This document shows, piece after piece, positions 50,620 through 61,530 of a stretch of 64,000 nucleotides of DNA. The position numbers and the translations under genes are program-made. Each line of letters opens with the position of its first letter. Within the stretch, counting starts at the first letter, position 1. The notes beneath the pieces were generated by a model, which saw only the letters and a list, made by a program, of their open reading frames with translations, was not told the origin of the DNA and did not search any database. The stretch lies in NCBI RefSeq assembly GCF_003287875.1, contig NZ_QMKK01000022.1, positions 310,001-374,000 of the forward strand. Direction: 5' to 3'. The DNA is from Martinezella tropici. Lineage in GTDB: Bacteria > Pseudomonadota > Alphaproteobacteria > Rhizobiales > Rhizobiaceae.

Positions 50620-51489
50620 ATGGCCAAAGTTGTTTCCTTGGACGGACAGCTATCTTTCCTCGATCACTATCTCCATCCCGATCCGCGTCATTCCAACCTC
50701 ACCGGCCTCGCCCGCTTCGCAATCGAATTTTTACTCTTCGGCCTTAAAGAGGCTCGCGCCTGCCTTTTCGCCGGATTTTTCTTTCTGGCGGTCTTTGCCG
50801 TGCCGCGAGCCGGCTGGTTCCATATCCCGCGCTACGACCTCCTGCTGATTATCGCTCTGGCCATCCAGCTTTGGATGATATGGGCAAAGCTGGAGACACT
50901 CGACGAGTTGAAAGCGGTGTGCCTGTTTCACCTCGTCGGCTTTGCGCTCGAAGTTTTCAAGACTTCTGGCAGCATTCAGTCATGGGCCTATCCTGACCCG
51001 GCATACACGAAGTTGTTCGGCGTCCCCCTGTTCTCCGGCTTCATGTACGCCGCAGTCGGCAGTTACATCATTCAGGCTTGGCGACTTTTCGATCTCCGCA
51101 TCAAGCATCACCCGCCCTACTGGATGGCGGGAGTGCTTGCATTCGTGATCTACGCGAATTTCTTTGCGCATCATTTTATCGGCGACTATCGCTGGTATAT
51201 CGCCGCCTGCCTTCTCGGACTCTATGCACGCTCGACGGTGATCTTTCGCCCCTATGATCGCGATCGTCGAATGCCCTTGCTGCTCTCCTTCGTACTGATC
51301 GGATTTTTCATCTGGCTGGCCGAGAATATCAGCACATTTCTCGGTGTCTGGAAGTATCCCAACCAACTCGGAGCGTGGTCGATGGTTCACGTCGGCAAGT
51401 GGAGTTCCTGGTGCCTGCTGGTGATCATGATCTTCACTATCGTTGCCAATCTGAAGCACATCAAAAAGCACGTTCATATTCCCGAGTGA
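50620..51489 (+). CDS. DUF817 family membrane protein
   Basis: The 289-residue protein starts MAKVVSLDGQLSFLDHYLHP at 50620 (GGGGAA upstream). Eight or nine hydrophobic helices carry conserved WAYPDPAYTKLFGVPLFSGF and FFAHHFIGDYRWYI. This is the DUF817 pattern, widespread in proteobacteria and of unknown function. The frame is open to 50530 but that start is less likely. Confidence 0.82.
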   Translation: MAKVVSLDGQLSFLDHYLHPDPRHSNLTGLARFAIEFLLFGLKEARACLFAGFFFLAVFAVPRAGWFHIPRYDLLLIIALAIQLWMIWAKLETLDELKAVCLFHLVGFALEVFKTSGSIQSWAYPDPAYTKLFGVPLFSGFMYAAVGSYIIQAWRLFDLRIKHHPPYWMAGVLAFVIYANFFAHHFIGDYRWYIAACLLGLYARSTVIFRPYDRDRRMPLLLSFVLIGFFIWLAENISTFLGVWKYPNQLGAWSMVHVGKWSSWCLLVIMIFTIVANLKHIKKHVHIPE

Positions 51490-51531
51490 CCGTGTGGACT
51501 CCAACTATCGAATCCAATCCCAAAACGACAA

Positions 51532-51559
51532 AAGGCCGGATGATCGCTCATCCGGCCTT
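51532..51559 (-). terminator. intrinsic terminator after rplQ
   Basis: On the minus strand AAGGCCGGATGA and TCATCCGGCCTT form a perfect 12-bp stem with a 4-base loop, followed by TTTGTCGTTTT. It closes the ribosomal cluster and can also end the DUF817 transcript. Confidence 0.88.
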
Positions 51560-51582
51560 CTATCTTTGGTCCGAAGCTAGCC

Positions 51583-52005
51583 TTAAGCGGCTGCGGCTTC
51601 TTCTTCAGCGGCAACGCGAGCCTTATCGGCTGCGCCCTTGGCATTGACGTCGCGATCGACGAATTCGACAACGGCGAGAGCGGCATTGTCGCCCTGGCGG
51701 AAGCCGGCCTTCATGATACGCAGGTAACCGCCGTTGCGGGTGGCGTAACGAGTTGCGATCGCGTTGAACAGCTTCGAAACGACAGCAGCGTCGCGGATCT
51801 GCGAGATGGCCTGACGACGAGCGTGCAGGTCGCCGCGCTTGCCGAGGGTTACCAGCTTCTCGACGATCGGACGAATTTCCTTCGCCTTCGGGAGCGTGGT
51901 GACGATCTGCTCATGGGTGATGAGCGAAGCCGCCATGTTGGCGAACATCGCCTTACGGTGGCTAGCAGTTCTATTCAGCTTGCGGCCGGCTTTACCGTGG
52001 CGCAT
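51583..52005 (-). CDS. rplQ: 50S ribosomal protein L17
   Basis: The 140-residue protein opens [20 protein letters not shown], the invariant L17 start, and contains the family's [20 protein letters not shown]. It binds 23S rRNA near the polypeptide exit. It is the last gene of the cluster, 47 bp after rpoA. The Ala/Glu-rich tail is common in alphaproteobacteria. Confidence 0.97.
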   Translation of the reverse strand: MRHGKAGRKLNRTASHRKAMFANMAASLITHEQIVTTLPKAKEIRPIVEKLVTLGKRGDLHARRQAISQIRDAAVVSKLFNAIATRYATRNGGYLRIMKAGFRQGDNAALAVVEFVDRDVNAKGAADKARVAAEEEAAAA

Positions 52006-52052
52006 GGCTATTCTCCTTCACTTGCAGGCATCGTTCGCCTGCAGTTTGTTGG

Positions 52053-53063
52053 TTAGTATTGGTCTTCGTAACGCTTGGCGAGATCTTCGATGTTCTCGGG
52101 CGGCCATGCCGGCACTTCCATGCCGAGGTGCAGGCCCATGGAAGCGAGAACTTCCTTGATTTCGTTCAGCGACTTGCGACCAAAATTCGGCGTGCGGAGC
52201 ATTTCTGCTTCGGTCTTCTGAATGAGGTCGCCGATGTAGACGATGTTGTCGTTCTTCAGGCAATTTGCCGAGCGAACGGACAGTTCGAGTTCGTCCACCT
52301 TCTTGAGGAGCGCCGGGTTGAAAGCGAGTTCGGTAACTGCTTCCTCTTCGGTTTCCTTCTGCGGCTCGTCGAAGTTGACGAACACGCCAAGCTGATCCTG
52401 AAGGATGCGAGCCGCGAAAGCGACGGCATCTTCACCGCTGATCGAACCGTCGGTTTCGATCGACATGCTCAGCTTGTCGTAGTCGAGAACCTGTCCTTCG
52501 CGGGTATTTTCAACCTTGTAGGACACCTTCTTGACCGGCGAATAAAGGCTGTCGACCGGGATGAGACCGATCGGAGCATCTTCCGCACGATTGCGCTCGG
52601 CGGGCACATAGCCCTTGCCGTTGTTGACGGTGAATTCCATGCGGATTTCGGCGCCCTCGTCGAGCGTGCAGATGACATGCTCGGGATTGAGGATTTCGAT
52701 ATCGCCGACCGTCTGGATGTCGCCAGCCGTTACGACGCCTGGGCCCTGCTTGCGGACGACCATGCGCTTGCTGTCATCGCCGTCCATCTTGATGGCGATT
52801 TCCTTGATGTTCAGCACGATGTCCGTCACGTCTTCCCGGACACCCGGGATAGAGGAGAACTCATGCAGCACGCCGTCGATCTGCACGGCCGTTACAGCGG
52901 CGCCGCGCAGAGAGGACAACAGAACGCGACGCAGCGCGTTGCCGAGGGTAAGACCGAAGCCACGCTCCAGCGGCTCGGCTACAAGCGTAGCCTTCGTGCG
53001 ACCGCTCGAGGTGAACTCGACCTTGTTCGGCTTGATCAGTTCCTGCCAGTTTTTCTGAATCAT
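52053..53063 (-). CDS. rpoA: DNA-directed RNA polymerase subunit alpha
   Basis: The 336-residue protein starts [17 protein letters not shown] at 53063. The N-terminal dimerisation domain includes [20 protein letters not shown]. The C-terminal domain that contacts activators and UP elements has [20 protein letters not shown] and [19 protein letters not shown]. Location between rpsK and rplQ is the standard alpha-operon order. Confidence 0.98.
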   Translation of the reverse strand: MIQKNWQELIKPNKVEFTSSGRTKATLVAEPLERGFGLTLGNALRRVLLSSLRGAAVTAVQIDGVLHEFSSIPGVREDVTDIVLNIKEIAIKMDGDDSKRMVVRKQGPGVVTAGDIQTVGDIEILNPEHVICTLDEGAEIRMEFTVNNGKGYVPAERNRAEDAPIGLIPVDSLYSPVKKVSYKVENTREGQVLDYDKLSMSIETDGSISGEDAVAFAARILQDQLGVFVNFDEPQKETEEEAVTELAFNPALLKKVDELELSVRSANCLKNDNIVYIGDLIQKTEAEMLRTPNFGRKSLNEIKEVLASMGLHLGMEVPAWPPENIEDLAKRYEDQY

Positions 53064-53166
53064 GTTTTTGCCTTCCGTTCGTTGCCACCATCCAATCGTG
53101 GCAACCGAGCTTGAGTAACACCAAGCCGGGCGCATCTACCCCGGCCGGCGTCGTGAGTGGCGATGA

Positions 53167-53556
53167 TCAGACGCGGCGCTTCTTGCGCGGGCGGCAACCA
53201 TTGTGCGGGATCGGGGTCACGTCGCGGATGGACGTGATCATGAAACCAGCAGCCTGGAGCGCGCGCAGAGCGGATTCACGACCGGAGCCCGGACCGCAAA
53301 CTTCAACTTCGAGCGACTTCATGCCGTGTTCCTGAGCCTTCTTGGCGCAGTCTTCGGCAGCAATCTGAGCGGCGAACGGGGTTGACTTGCGCGAGCCCTT
53401 GAAACCCTTGGCACCAGCGGACGACCAGGCAATCGCATTGCCCTGCGCGTCGGTGATGGTGATCATCGTGTTGTTGAAGGTCGAGTTGACGTGTGCGACG
53501 CCCGACGTGATATTCTTGCGCTCGCGACGACGAACGCGTACGGCTTCCTTGGCCAT
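53167..53556 (-). CDS. rpsK: 30S ribosomal protein S11
   Basis: The 129-residue platform protein ([20 protein letters not shown]) contains [20 protein letters not shown] and ends [10 protein letters not shown], as usual for S11. It lies near the mRNA exit of the small subunit. The start at 53556 fits the family length. Confidence 0.97.
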   Translation of the reverse strand: MAKEAVRVRRRERKNITSGVAHVNSTFNNTMITITDAQGNAIAWSSAGAKGFKGSRKSTPFAAQIAAEDCAKKAQEHGMKSLEVEVCGPGSGRESALRALQAAGFMITSIRDVTPIPHNGCRPRKKRRV

Positions 53557-53636
53557 GTTAGTCCTTTCTTGGATCTCTGCACCGCCGTAATGCCAGCGGC
53601 TACACCGAAGCGACACCTATGGAGCACCGCTTCAAA

Positions 53637-53666
53637 CTCAAAAGAGGCCGGCGGACCGCCAGCCTC
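53637..53666 (-). terminator. internal hairpin between rpsM and rpsK
   Basis: On the minus strand GAGGCTGGC and GCCGGCCTC form a stem with one mismatch around GGTCC, followed by TTTTGAGTTTG. It has the form of a weak terminator or attenuator inside the operon. Confidence 0.5.
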
Positions 53667-53687
53667 CCAAATCCGGTTGCCCGGAAA

Positions 53688-54056
53688 TTACTTCTTCTTA
53701 CCGGCGATCGCCTTTGCCGGACCCTTGCGGGTACGGGCATTGGTGTGCGTGCGCTGGCCACGAACCGGCAGGCCGCGACGATGACGCAGACCACGGTAGG
53801 AACCCAGGTCCATAAGACGCTTGATGTTCATCGCGGTTTCGCGACGCAGATCACCTTCGACCTGATAGTCACGGTCGATGGTTTCGCGGATCTGCAGAAC
53901 TTCAGCATCCGTCAACTGGTTGACGCGACGCTCGGCCGGAATACCAACCTTCTCGCAGATTTCCTGTGCAAACTTCGGTCCGATCCCGTGAATGTAACGA
54001 AGCGCAATAACTACGCGCTTTGCAGTCGGGATGTTGACGCCAGCGATACGAGCCAC
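53688..54056 (-). CDS. rpsM: 30S ribosomal protein S13
   Basis: A GTG at 54056 with AAGGAG upstream gives 122 residues beginning [20 protein letters not shown], exactly the family start. [20 protein letters not shown] is the conserved C-terminal motif. S13 in the subunit head contacts L5 and P-site tRNA. The longer frame to 54257 is not coding. Confidence 0.97.
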   Translation of the reverse strand: MARIAGVNIPTAKRVVIALRYIHGIGPKFAQEICEKVGIPAERRVNQLTDAEVLQIRETIDRDYQVEGDLRRETAMNIKRLMDLGSYRGLRHRRGLPVRGQRTHTNARTRKGPAKAIAGKKK

Positions 54057-54273
54057 GCCTGTTCTCCTTGCATTCCTTTTGCCTTGGCAAAGGGTCTTGT
54101 TATGCAGCCCGGGAGCTGCTTGTTCAATGTGTGTCCGCCACATGTCAAAACGACCGTGCTCGGACTTCCCGTTGGAAATCCGCGCCGATCGCATAGCATG
54201 TCGCGAGTTGGCGCGGTGTTTAGCGGAATCAGCGCAAAAAAGCAACCGCTCCGGCAAGTTTATTTTAAGCTAT

Positions 54274-54924
54274 CTAAAGCTTAGCTAGGATAGCCTCTAT
54301 GCTCTCGGTCACATGCTCAATATCGGCCATGCCGTCGATGCTCTGCAACTTGCCCTTGGCATAGTAGTAACCGATCAGCGGCGACGTCTCCTTGTAGTAG
54401 ACCTGCAGGCGAGTCGCCATGGTTTCGGCATTGTCGTCAGGGCGGCGCTTGAAATGGGTGGAGCCGCATTTGTCACAGACGCCAGCCGTTGCCGGAAGCT
54501 TGTCCGTGTCGTGATAGACGCTGCCACAGTTCGAGCACGAATAACGGCCGGAGACGCGGCGAATCAGTTCTGCGTCGTCAACCCTGAGCTCGATCACCAC
54601 GGAAAGCTCGAGGCCTTTCGCATCAAGCATCTTTTCGGTGGCATCGGCCTGTACGAGCGTGCGCGGGAAACCATCGAGGATGAACCCCCTGGCGCAATCC
54701 GGCTGGTCGATGCGTTCGGAAACGATGGCGTTGACGATCTCATCGGACACAAGCTTGCCGGCGTCCATGACAGCCTTGGCGCGCTTGCCAACTTCCGTGC
54801 CGGCCTGAACGGCCGCGCGCAGCATATCACCTGTGGAAAGCTGCGGTATGCCATGCTTTTCCACGATGCGCTGGGCCTGGGTCCCCTTACCTGCTCCCGG
54901 CGGCCCTAAAAGTATGAGTCTCAT
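54274..54924 (-). CDS. adk: adenylate kinase
   Basis: The 216-residue enzyme interconverts ATP+AMP and 2 ADP. It has P-loop [10 protein letters not shown] (8-17), the AMP-binding region and GFPRTLVQA. The lid is of the long type with a four-Cys zinc site (CSNCG...CDKCG). Its ATG overlaps the secY stop, the usual secY-adk coupling. Confidence 0.97.
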   Translation of the reverse strand: MRLILLGPPGAGKGTQAQRIVEKHGIPQLSTGDMLRAAVQAGTEVGKRAKAVMDAGKLVSDEIVNAIVSERIDQPDCARGFILDGFPRTLVQADATEKMLDAKGLELSVVIELRVDDAELIRRVSGRYSCSNCGSVYHDTDKLPATAGVCDKCGSTHFKRRPDDNAETMATRLQVYYKETSPLIGYYYAKGKLQSIDGMADIEHVTESIEAILAKL

Positions 54925-56261
54925 CGCCCCCTCTTTCCTCCACGCAACTTCGATTTCTTGATCAGGCCTTCATATTGCTGTGCGATCAGGTGACCCTGAA
55001 TCTGCGCCACCGTATCCAGCGTTACGCTAACCACGATCAGAAGCGAAGTGCCACCCAGAGACAAGGGAATACCTGTCTGGGATACGAGAATTTCGGGCAG
55101 GATGCAGACGAAGACAAGATAGATCGCGCCGATGACCGTGATACGGGTCAGCACGTAATCGATATATTCGGCGGTGCGCTCACCCGGGCGGATGCCTGGA
55201 ATGAAGCCGCCATGCTTCTTCAGATTGTCGGCCGTGTCCTTCGGATTGAAGACGAGCGCGGTGTAGAAGAAGGCGAAGAAGGCAATCAGGGCGCCGTAGA
55301 ACACCATGTAGACCGGCTGACCGTGGCCAAGCGCGGCGACAATCGACGTCACCCATGTCGGAAGCGCCGTGTTGTTGCCGAGACCGGCGATAGTTGCCGG
55401 CAGCAGGAGCAGCGACGACGCAAAGATCGCTGGAATGACGCCTGAAGTGTTGAGCTTCAGCGGCAGGTGCGACGTATCACCCTGGAACATGCGCGTTCCG
55501 ACCTGGCGCTTCGGATACTGGATCAAAAGGCGACGCTGCGCGCGCTCGACGAAAACGATGAGCGCGATGACCAGAACAGCAACGACCAGCACTGCGAGAA
55601 TTAGCGGCGTGGAAAGCGCGCCGGTGCGGCCAAGTTCAAGAGTGCCGGCAAGCGCGGTCGGAAGACCCGCCGCGATACCGGCAAAGATGATCAGCGAGAT
55701 ACCGTTGCCGATACCACGCGACGTCACCTGCTCGCCAAGCCACATCAGGAACATCGTGCCGCCGAGCAGCGTAATGACGGTGGAGATGCGGAAGAACCAG
55801 CCCGGATCCACCACGACGCCGTTGCCATGCTCCAGGCCGATCGCGATACCATAGGCCTGCAACGCGCCGAGCAGCACCGTGCCGTAACGGGTGTACTGGT
55901 TGATGATCTTGCGGCCCTGCTCGCCTTCCTTCTTCAGGTTTTCGAGCGAGGGAACGACCGAGGTCATTAGCTGAACGATGATCGAGGCCGAAATATAGGG
56001 CATGATGCCGAGCGCGAAGATCGCCATGCGCTGCACGGCGCCGCCCGAGAACATATTGAAGAGGCCAAGAATGCCGCCCGACTGATTCTGGAAAGCCTGG
56101 GCATAAGCGGCAGGATTGAGGCCAGGAAGCGGAATGTGAGTGCCGAGCCGGTAAACGAGGAGAGCGCCAAGCGTAAACCACAAGCGCTTCTTGAGATCCT
56201 CGGCTTTGGCAAAGGTCGAAAAATTGAGATTGGACGCCAATTGTTCCGCTGCAGAAGCCAT
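54921..56261 (-). CDS. secY: preprotein translocase subunit SecY
   Basis: The 446-residue protein has ten membrane helices that form the Sec channel. Conserved segments are [20 protein letters not shown] and, in the cytoplasmic loop, [20 protein letters not shown]. It follows rplO after a wide 224-bp gap with a hairpin, and overlaps adk. Confidence 0.98.
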   Translation of the reverse strand: MASAAEQLASNLNFSTFAKAEDLKKRLWFTLGALLVYRLGTHIPLPGLNPAAYAQAFQNQSGGILGLFNMFSGGAVQRMAIFALGIMPYISASIIVQLMTSVVPSLENLKKEGEQGRKIINQYTRYGTVLLGALQAYGIAIGLEHGNGVVVDPGWFFRISTVITLLGGTMFLMWLGEQVTSRGIGNGISLIIFAGIAAGLPTALAGTLELGRTGALSTPLILAVLVVAVLVIALIVFVERAQRRLLIQYPKRQVGTRMFQGDTSHLPLKLNTSGVIPAIFASSLLLLPATIAGLGNNTALPTWVTSIVAALGHGQPVYMVFYGALIAFFAFFYTALVFNPKDTADNLKKHGGFIPGIRPGERTAEYIDYVLTRITVIGAIYLVFVCILPEILVSQTGIPLSLGGTSLLIVVSVTLDTVAQIQGHLIAQQYEGLIKKSKLRGGKRGR

Positions 56262-56444
56262 GCAAATCTCCGCATCACCAATTCCGGCATAATCGGCCGA
56301 GCCCGGAATCAGTATGTAAATTGTTCAAAAGCCGGGCTTCGGACGGATTGCGCAGCAATCGGGCGCCTCACCCTCGGTTCCCGTTATTGACCGGAAAGAC
56401 ACTGGCGCATCGATCAGGTTCGTGAGGCTCACATATGGGAGCAA

Positions 56445-56475
56445 AATCGCCCGAAGTGAAGCACCCCGGGCGATT
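56445..56475 (-). terminator. internal hairpin between rplO and secY
   Basis: On the minus strand AATCGCCCG and CGGGCGATT form a perfect 9-bp stem with a 13-base loop, followed by TTGCTC. It stands 10 bp after the rplO stop and may reduce ribosomal transcription into secY-adk. Confidence 0.55.
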
Positions 56476-56485
56476 ATTGATAATA

Positions 56486-56956
56486 TTATTCTGCAGCGGA
56501 AGCGAGCAGCTTGACGGAACCGCCAGCCTTCTCGATCTTTTCAACTGCAGACTTGGAAGCGCCTGCAACTTCAAGGGCAAGCTTCGCCTTCAGTTCGCCA
56601 TCCGAGAGAACGCGAACGCCGTCCTTGACGCGGCGAATCACGCCTGCAGCCTTGAGGGCTGCCGCATCAACGGTCTGCTTGGCATCGAGCTTGCCGGCAT
56701 CGACGGCAGCCTGGATACGAGCCAGCGATACGACAACATAATCGGATGCGAAGATGTTGTTGAAGCCGCGCTTCGGCAGACGACGGTAGATGGGCATCTG
56801 ACCGCCTTCGAAGCCGTTGATCGCAACGCCCGAACGGGACTTCTGACCCTTCACACCACGACCACCGGTCTTGCCGGAGCCGGAGCCGATACCGCGGCCT
56901 ACGCGCTTGCGGCTGTGGGTCGAGCCTTCGTTATCCTTGATTTCATTCAGTTTCAT
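56486..56956 (-). CDS. rplO: 50S ribosomal protein L15
   Basis: The 156-residue protein starts [20 protein letters not shown] and contains the glycine-rich [20 protein letters not shown] typical of L15, which binds 23S rRNA early in assembly. It follows rpmD by 17 bp. Confidence 0.97.
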   Translation of the reverse strand: MKLNEIKDNEGSTHSRKRVGRGIGSGSGKTGGRGVKGQKSRSGVAINGFEGGQMPIYRRLPKRGFNNIFASDYVVVSLARIQAAVDAGKLDAKQTVDAAALKAAGVIRRVKDGVRVLSDGELKAKLALEVAGASKSAVEKIEKAGGSVKLLASAAE

Positions 56957-56973
56957 AGCGAATTACCTCCGGC

Positions 56974-57189
56974 TCACTTCTCGTCGACAACGCGAACGAG
57001 ATGCTGGACAGCACGGATCATGCCACGAACAGCCGGAGTATCTTCCAGCGTGCGGCGACGGTGCATCTTGTTCAGTCCAAGACCGATCAGCGTCTTCTGC
57101 TGAACATCCGGACGGCGGATCGGGCTGCCAATCTGCTCGACCGTAACGGTCTTCTTGGCTTCAGCCTTCTTGGTGGTCGTCTTGGCCAT
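56974..57189 (-). CDS. rpmD: 50S ribosomal protein L30
   Basis: The 71-residue protein carries the L30 core [20 protein letters not shown] and [20 protein letters not shown], with a short Lys-rich N-terminal extension. It is one of the few non-essential large-subunit proteins in some species. It follows rpsE by 13 bp. Confidence 0.95.
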   Translation of the reverse strand: MAKTTTKKAEAKKTVTVEQIGSPIRRPDVQQKTLIGLGLNKMHRRRTLEDTPAVRGMIRAVQHLVRVVDEK

Positions 57190-57202
57190 AGGTCAAACTC
57201 CC

Positions 57203-57772
57203 TTATTCTTCGGAGGCATTGCCCGAAGCGGCGCGGCGAGCCTGCAGAGTGGCATACTTGATGCCGCGCTGAGCTGCGATGTCCTTCGGGTGAACCTGGT
57301 GCTTCAGGGCGTCGAACGTGGCGCGAACCATGTTGTACGGGTTCGACGAACCGGTCGACTTGGCAACGACGTCATGAACGCCGAGCGTTTCGAAAACGGC
57401 GCGCATCGGGCCGCCGGCGATGATACCGGTACCGACCTTGGCCGAACGCAGCAGAACCTTGCCTGCGCCATGACGGCCATGGACGTCGTGATGCAGCGTA
57501 CGGCCGTCGCGCAGCGGTACGAAGATCATGTCGCGCTTGGCGCTTTCGGTTGCCTTGCGGATGGCTTCCGGCACTTCGCGTGCCTTGCCATGGCCGAAGC
57601 CTACGCGGCCCTTCTGGTCACCGACGACGACGAGAGCGGCGAAGCCGAAGCGACGGCCACCCTTGACAACCTTGGCGACGCGGTTGATCGCGACCAGCTT
57701 GTCGACGAATTCGCTATCGCGCTCTTCACGGCTCTGACGGTCTTCCCGCGGAGCCCTCTTTTCCTGTGCCAT
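57203..57772 (-). CDS. rpsE: 30S ribosomal protein S5
   Basis: From the ATG at 57772 the protein has 189 residues. It contains [20 protein letters not shown] and [20 protein letters not shown], the S5 RNA-binding and fidelity domain where spectinomycin-resistance changes arise. The charged N- and C-terminal extensions are usual for alphaproteobacteria. Confidence 0.97.
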   Translation of the reverse strand: MAQEKRAPREDRQSREERDSEFVDKLVAINRVAKVVKGGRRFGFAALVVVGDQKGRVGFGHGKAREVPEAIRKATESAKRDMIFVPLRDGRTLHHDVHGRHGAGKVLLRSAKVGTGIIAGGPMRAVFETLGVHDVVAKSTGSSNPYNMVRATFDALKHQVHPKDIAAQRGIKYATLQARRAASGNASEE

Positions 57773-57820
57773 TGTCCTCTTCCTTTTTCTTTTCCGGGTG
57801 CAATCGGCAAACAAAACGAA

Positions 57821-57893
57821 GACCGCATCAACCTCCAGGTGGAGATTTGCGGTCCGGTGAAATCCGGCCGGCGCTTGTAAGCTACCGGCCGGA
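57821..57893. other. two hairpins between rplR and rpsE
   Basis: TCCGGCCGG/CCGGCCGGA (57863-57871, 57885-57893) and GACCGCA/TGCGGTC (57821-57827, 57848-57854) form successive stems. The second encloses a small CTCC/GGAG hairpin, and in the direction of transcription it is followed by TTCGTTTTGTTTG. The rplR-rpsE gap is 128 bp, long for this operon. Attenuation or RNA processing is possible. Confidence 0.55.
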
Positions 57894-57900
57894 AACTTGA

Positions 57901-58263
57901 TCAGAAGGTCAGGCCGCCTTCGCGGGCTGCTTCAGCCAGGGCCTTGATGCGACCGTGGTAGATGAAAGCGCCGCGATCGAACACGACTTCCTTCACGCCG
58001 GCCTTGGAGGCGCGCTCTGCAACGAGCTTGCCAACGAGGGCTGCGGCTGCGGTATCGGCACCGGTCTTCAGAGAACCGCGCAGATCCTTGTCGAGGGTGG
58101 AGGCAGCCGCGAGGGTCTTGCCAGCCACGTCATCGATGACCTGGGCGTAGATGTTCTTCGACGAGCGATGAACCGACAGGCGCGGACGGCCATTGGCCAC
58201 CGACTTGATTTGGCGGCGCACGCGGTTGGCGCGACGCGCAAGTGCTTCTTTCCTGCTAGCCAT
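57901..58263 (-). CDS. rplR: 50S ribosomal protein L18
   Basis: The 120-residue 5S-rRNA-binding protein has [20 protein letters not shown] and ends [20 protein letters not shown], both diagnostic for L18. It follows rplF by 12 bp. Confidence 0.97.
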   Translation of the reverse strand: MASRKEALARRANRVRRQIKSVANGRPRLSVHRSSKNIYAQVIDDVAGKTLAAASTLDKDLRGSLKTGADTAAAALVGKLVAERASKAGVKEVVFDRGAFIYHGRIKALAEAAREGGLTF

Positions 58264-58275
58264 TTCGCGTGATCC

Positions 58276-58809
58276 TTACTTCTTCTTGCCTTCTTTGCGG
58301 ACGATCCGCTCTTCGGCATACTTAACACCCTTGCCCTTGTAGGGCTCGGGACCGCGGTATTCGCGGATTTCAGCGGCAACCTGGCCGACCTGCTGCTTGT
58401 TGATGCCGGTGACGACGATTTCCGTCGGCTTCGGCACAGCGATCGAGATACCCTGCGGCGGCTCATAAACCACGTCGTGGCTGAAGCCGAGCGCAAGCTG
58501 CAGGTTCTTGCCCTGCATGGAGGCACGGTAGCCGACGCCGTTGATTTCGAGCTTGCGCTCGTAGCCGTCCTTAACGCCCTTGAAGATGTTCTCGATCATC
58601 GTGCGGGACATGCCCCACTTTGCGCGAGCATCCTTGGAGTCGTTGAGCGGCGTCACGACGATTGCATTGTTTTCCAGCTTGAGACCGATTTCGTCGTTAG
58701 CGACGAAAAACAGCTCGCCCTTGGGGCCCTTGGCAGTCACTTTCTGGCCATCAACCGTGGCCGTGATCCCTGCAGGTACCTGAACGGGCTTCTTACCGAT
58801 ACGAGACAT
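58276..58809 (-). CDS. rplF: 50S ribosomal protein L6
   Basis: The 177-residue protein starts [20 protein letters not shown] and has [20 protein letters not shown] near its end. L6 lies near the sarcin-ricin loop and the factor-binding site. It is 43 bp after rpsH. Confidence 0.97.
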   Translation of the reverse strand: MSRIGKKPVQVPAGITATVDGQKVTAKGPKGELFFVANDEIGLKLENNAIVVTPLNDSKDARAKWGMSRTMIENIFKGVKDGYERKLEINGVGYRASMQGKNLQLALGFSHDVVYEPPQGISIAVPKPTEIVVTGINKQQVGQVAAEIREYRGPEPYKGKGVKYAEERIVRKEGKKK

Positions 58810-58852
58810 TTTTCAAACCTGTCTGTTTCGAAGGAGATATCTCTGTCCGATC

Positions 58853-59251
58853 TTAGAAGACCGAGCAGAGAACCTCACCACCAACATTCTGTTCGCGAGC
58901 CTGGTGATCGGCCATCACACCCTTCGGAGTCGAAAGGATGGTGATGCCGAGACCGTTCGCGACCTGCGGAATGGACTTGACCGAGACATAAACTCGGCGG
59001 CCCGGCTTGGACACGCGGCCGATCTCACGGATCACCGACGAGCCCTCGTAGTACTTCAACTCGATGTTGAGCTCAGACTTGCCGTTGCCGAAATCGACGA
59101 CGGAGTAGCCACGGATGTAGCCTTCAGCCTGCAGAACATCGAGAACGCGTGCACGGAGCTTGGAAGCAGGCGTCGAAACCGACGACTTGCGGCGCGAAGC
59201 ACCATTGCGGATGCGGGTGAGCATATCGCCCAAAGGATCAGTCATGGTCAT
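58853..59251 (-). CDS. rpsH: 30S ribosomal protein S8
   Basis: The 132-residue protein starts [20 protein letters not shown] and ends GGEVLCSVF. It contains [20 protein letters not shown], typical of S8, which organises the central 16S domain and in E. coli represses the spc operon. The ATG at 59251 has AGGAG upstream. Confidence 0.97.
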   Translation of the reverse strand: MTMTDPLGDMLTRIRNGASRRKSSVSTPASKLRARVLDVLQAEGYIRGYSVVDFGNGKSELNIELKYYEGSSVIREIGRVSKPGRRVYVSVKSIPQVANGLGITILSTPKGVMADHQAREQNVGGEVLCSVF

Positions 59252-59263
59252 CTAATCTGCTCC

Positions 59264-59569
59264 TTACCAGCTGGACTTGACGATGCCCGGCACCTTGCCG
59301 AGATTGCCGAGTTCACGCAGCGCGATACGCGACATGCGCAGTTTGCGGTAATAGGCGCGCGGACGGCCAGACACTTCGCAACGATTGCGAATACGGGTCT
59401 TCGATCCATCGCGCGGGAGCGATGCCAACTTCAGGGTGGCCTTGAACCGGTCTTCGATCGAGAGAGACTGGTTCATGATGATTGCCTTCAGAGCAGCCCG
59501 CTTTGCGGCCTGGTTGGCAACCGTATTGCGGCGGCGCTTGTTCTTTTCAACTGCGCTTGTCTTCGCCAT
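59264..59569 (-). CDS. rpsN: 30S ribosomal protein S14
   Basis: This is the 101-residue long form, without the CxxC zinc knuckles of the short form. It contains [20 protein letters not shown] and ends [11 protein letters not shown]. It binds 16S rRNA in the subunit head. It follows rplE by 33 bp. Confidence 0.97.
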   Translation of the reverse strand: MAKTSAVEKNKRRRNTVANQAAKRAALKAIIMNQSLSIEDRFKATLKLASLPRDGSKTRIRNRCEVSGRPRAYYRKLRMSRIALRELGNLGKVPGIVKSSW

Positions 59570-59602
59570 ATCAGGGTTCCTTTTCTACGCTCGTCGTTAC
59601 GG

Positions 59603-60160
59603 TTATTGACGGAACGGGAAGTTGAACTCTGTCAGGAGAGCTCGCGCTTCGTCGTCGGTCGTCGCCGTCGTGCAAACGATGATGTCCATGCCCCACATCT
59701 GATCAACCTTGTCGTAGTTGATCTCAGGGAACACAATGTGCTCCTTGATGCCCATGGCAAAATTGCCACGACCGTCAAAGCTCTTCGGGTTCAGGCCGCG
59801 GAAGTCGCGAACGCGCGGAAGCGCGATGTTGACCAGACGATCCAGGAACTCATACATGCGGGCGCCGCGCAGGGTAACCTTGGCGCCGATCGGCATATTT
59901 TCGCGGACCTTGAAGCCAGCGATGGAGTTGCGTGCACGGGTGATGACCGGCTTCTGGCCAGCGATGGCCGCCAGGTCGGCAGCAGCAACGGTCGGCTTCT
60001 TCGAATCAGCCGTCGCTTCGCCAACGCCCATGTTGATCACGATCTTGTCCAGCTTCGGGATCTGCATCTCGTTAGCGTAGGAGAACTTCTCCTGCATAGC
60101 TGCGCGGATGCGAGCAACGTATTCCTTCTTGAGCCGCGGCTCGTACTTTGCCTCAGCCAT
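59603..60160 (-). CDS. rplE: 50S ribosomal protein L5
   Basis: The 185-residue 5S-rRNA-binding protein has [20 protein letters not shown] and the family motif [20 protein letters not shown]. It contacts S13 across the subunit bridge. Its start overlaps the rplX stop by eight bases. Confidence 0.97.
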   Translation of the reverse strand: MAEAKYEPRLKKEYVARIRAAMQEKFSYANEMQIPKLDKIVINMGVGEATADSKKPTVAAADLAAIAGQKPVITRARNSIAGFKVRENMPIGAKVTLRGARMYEFLDRLVNIALPRVRDFRGLNPKSFDGRGNFAMGIKEHIVFPEINYDKVDQMWGMDIIVCTTATTDDEARALLTEFNFPFRQ

Positions 60161-60461
60161 CGATCACTTCTCCCGAGGTCTTGGCCACACGGACCTTCTT
60201 GCCATCCACAACCTTGAAACCGACGCGGGTCGGCTTGCCGTCCTTGTCGACGATCGCAATGTTGGACAGGTGAAGCGGGGCTTCCTTGCTGATGATGCCG
60301 GCTTCCTGGTTCTGCGTCTGGCGCTGATGGCGCTTGATGACGTTGACGCCACGAACGACCGCACGGTCTTCCTTCGGCAGCACTTGAACGACTTCGCCGG
60401 TACGGCCCTTGTCCTTACCGGTCAATACGACGACCTTGTCGCCTTTACGGATCTTCTGCAT
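60153..60461 (-). CDS. rplX: 50S ribosomal protein L24
   Basis: The 102-residue protein has the KOW motif [20 protein letters not shown] and [21 protein letters not shown]24 is an initiator of large-subunit assembly. It is 11 bp after rplN. Confidence 0.97.
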   Translation of the reverse strand: MQKIRKGDKVVVLTGKDKGRTGEVVQVLPKEDRAVVRGVNVIKRHQRQTQNQEAGIISKEAPLHLSNIAIVDKDGKPTRVGFKVVDGKKVRVAKTSGEVIDG

Positions 60462-60472
60462 CGCTCCGCTCC

Positions 60473-60841
60473 TTACAGTACTTCTGGAGCCAGCGAGATG
60501 ATCTTCATGTGGTTCTTGGCGCGAAGTTCGCGCGGAACCGGTCCGAAGATACGGGTGCCGATCGGCTCTTTCTTGTTGTCGATGAGGACTGCTGCGTTGG
60601 TATCGAAGCGGATGACGCTGCCATCCGGACGACGGATGTCCTTGGCGGTACGAACGACAACCGCCTTCATCACGTCACCCTTCTTCACACGGCCGCGCGG
60701 AATAGCTTCCTTGATCGAAACGACGATCACGTCGCCGATCGAGGCATACTTGCGCTTCGAGCCGCCCAGCACCTTGATGCACATGACACGACGTGCGCCG
60801 GAATTATCCGCCACGTCGAGGTTTGTTTGCATCTGAATCAT
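60473..60841 (-). CDS. rplN: 50S ribosomal protein L14
   Basis: The 122-residue protein starts [20 protein letters not shown], a signature of L14, at 60841. [20 protein letters not shown] is the RNA-binding part. It is the first gene after the 225-bp gap that follows rpsQ, so it heads the spc section. Confidence 0.97.
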   Translation of the reverse strand: MIQMQTNLDVADNSGARRVMCIKVLGGSKRKYASIGDVIVVSIKEAIPRGRVKKGDVMKAVVVRTAKDIRRPDGSVIRFDTNAAVLIDNKKEPIGTRIFGPVPRELRAKNHMKIISLAPEVL

Positions 60842-60971
60842 GTCAGGTCGCCTTCTTGTTGTTACCGGAATGGTTGGGCCAATCAACCCCCTACCCCGGC
60901 TTATGGACTAGTGTCTTGTCTGATTATGCCTGGCTTCGGGACCATTTAGGTCGCCTCTGCCGGCCATCAAT

Positions 60972-61002
60972 AAAGCAAAAGAACGCCCGTTCTCGAGCGT
61001 CC
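60972..61002 (-). terminator. terminator-like hairpin between rpsQ and rplN
   Basis: On the minus strand GGACGCTC and GGGCGTTC pair (two G-U pairs) around a GAGAAC loop, followed by TTTTGCTTTA. It stands 65 bp after rpsQ, at the classical S10/spc operon border, in the widest gap between ribosomal genes. Confidence 0.6.
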
Positions 61003-61066
61003 TGCTTCCAAGCTCGTGCTTCATACAGATATTTCGCCCAAGCGCAAGGGCCTGAGCGAAATTCTG

Positions 61067-61306
61067 TTACTTGGTCTGGGCGGAAACGACCGTCCAGGTC
61101 TTGTCCTTGGAGATCGGCGCGCATTCCTCGATGGAAACGACGTCGCCGATTTTGTACTGATTGTTCTCGTCGTGAGCCTTGTACTTCTTGGAACGACGAA
61201 CGGTCTTCTGGAGCAGCGGGTGAGCGAAACGACGCTCTACACGGACAACCACCGTCTTCTCGTTCTTGTCGCTGACCACGACGCCCTGCAGAATGCGCTT
61301 CGGCAT
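61067..61306 (-). CDS. rpsQ: 30S ribosomal protein S17
   Basis: The 79-residue OB-fold protein starts [20 protein letters not shown] and contains [15 protein letters not shown]. It binds 16S rRNA early in assembly and ends the S10 section. Confidence 0.97.
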   Translation of the reverse strand: MPKRILQGVVVSDKNEKTVVVRVERRFAHPLLQKTVRRSKKYKAHDENNQYKIGDVVSIEECAPISKDKTWTVVSAQTK

Positions 61307-61318
61307 GTTATTCTTCCT

Positions 61319-61519
61319 TTAGGCCTTTGCTTCTGCCGCCTTCTGGCGGGCAATGGTTTTTATGCGAGCGATGTCCTTGCGGACTTCGTTGATGCGCGAG
61401 GACTTCTCGAGCTGGCCGGTCGCCTTCTGAAAGCGCAGGTTAAACTGCTCCTTCTTCAGCTTGGCAAGCTCGTCCTTGAGTTGGTCGGCGCTCAGGGCGC
61501 GAACATCTGCGGCTTTCAT
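61319..61519 (-). CDS. rpmC: 50S ribosomal protein L29
   Basis: The 66-residue helical-hairpin protein has [20 protein letters not shown] and [21 protein letters not shown]29 sits at the exit tunnel beside L23, where it helps dock trigger factor and SRP. It is 11 bp after rplP. Confidence 0.97.
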   Translation of the reverse strand: MKAADVRALSADQLKDELAKLKKEQFNLRFQKATGQLEKSSRINEVRKDIARIKTIARQKAAEAKA

Positions 61520-61530
61520 GAGCTTCTTCC

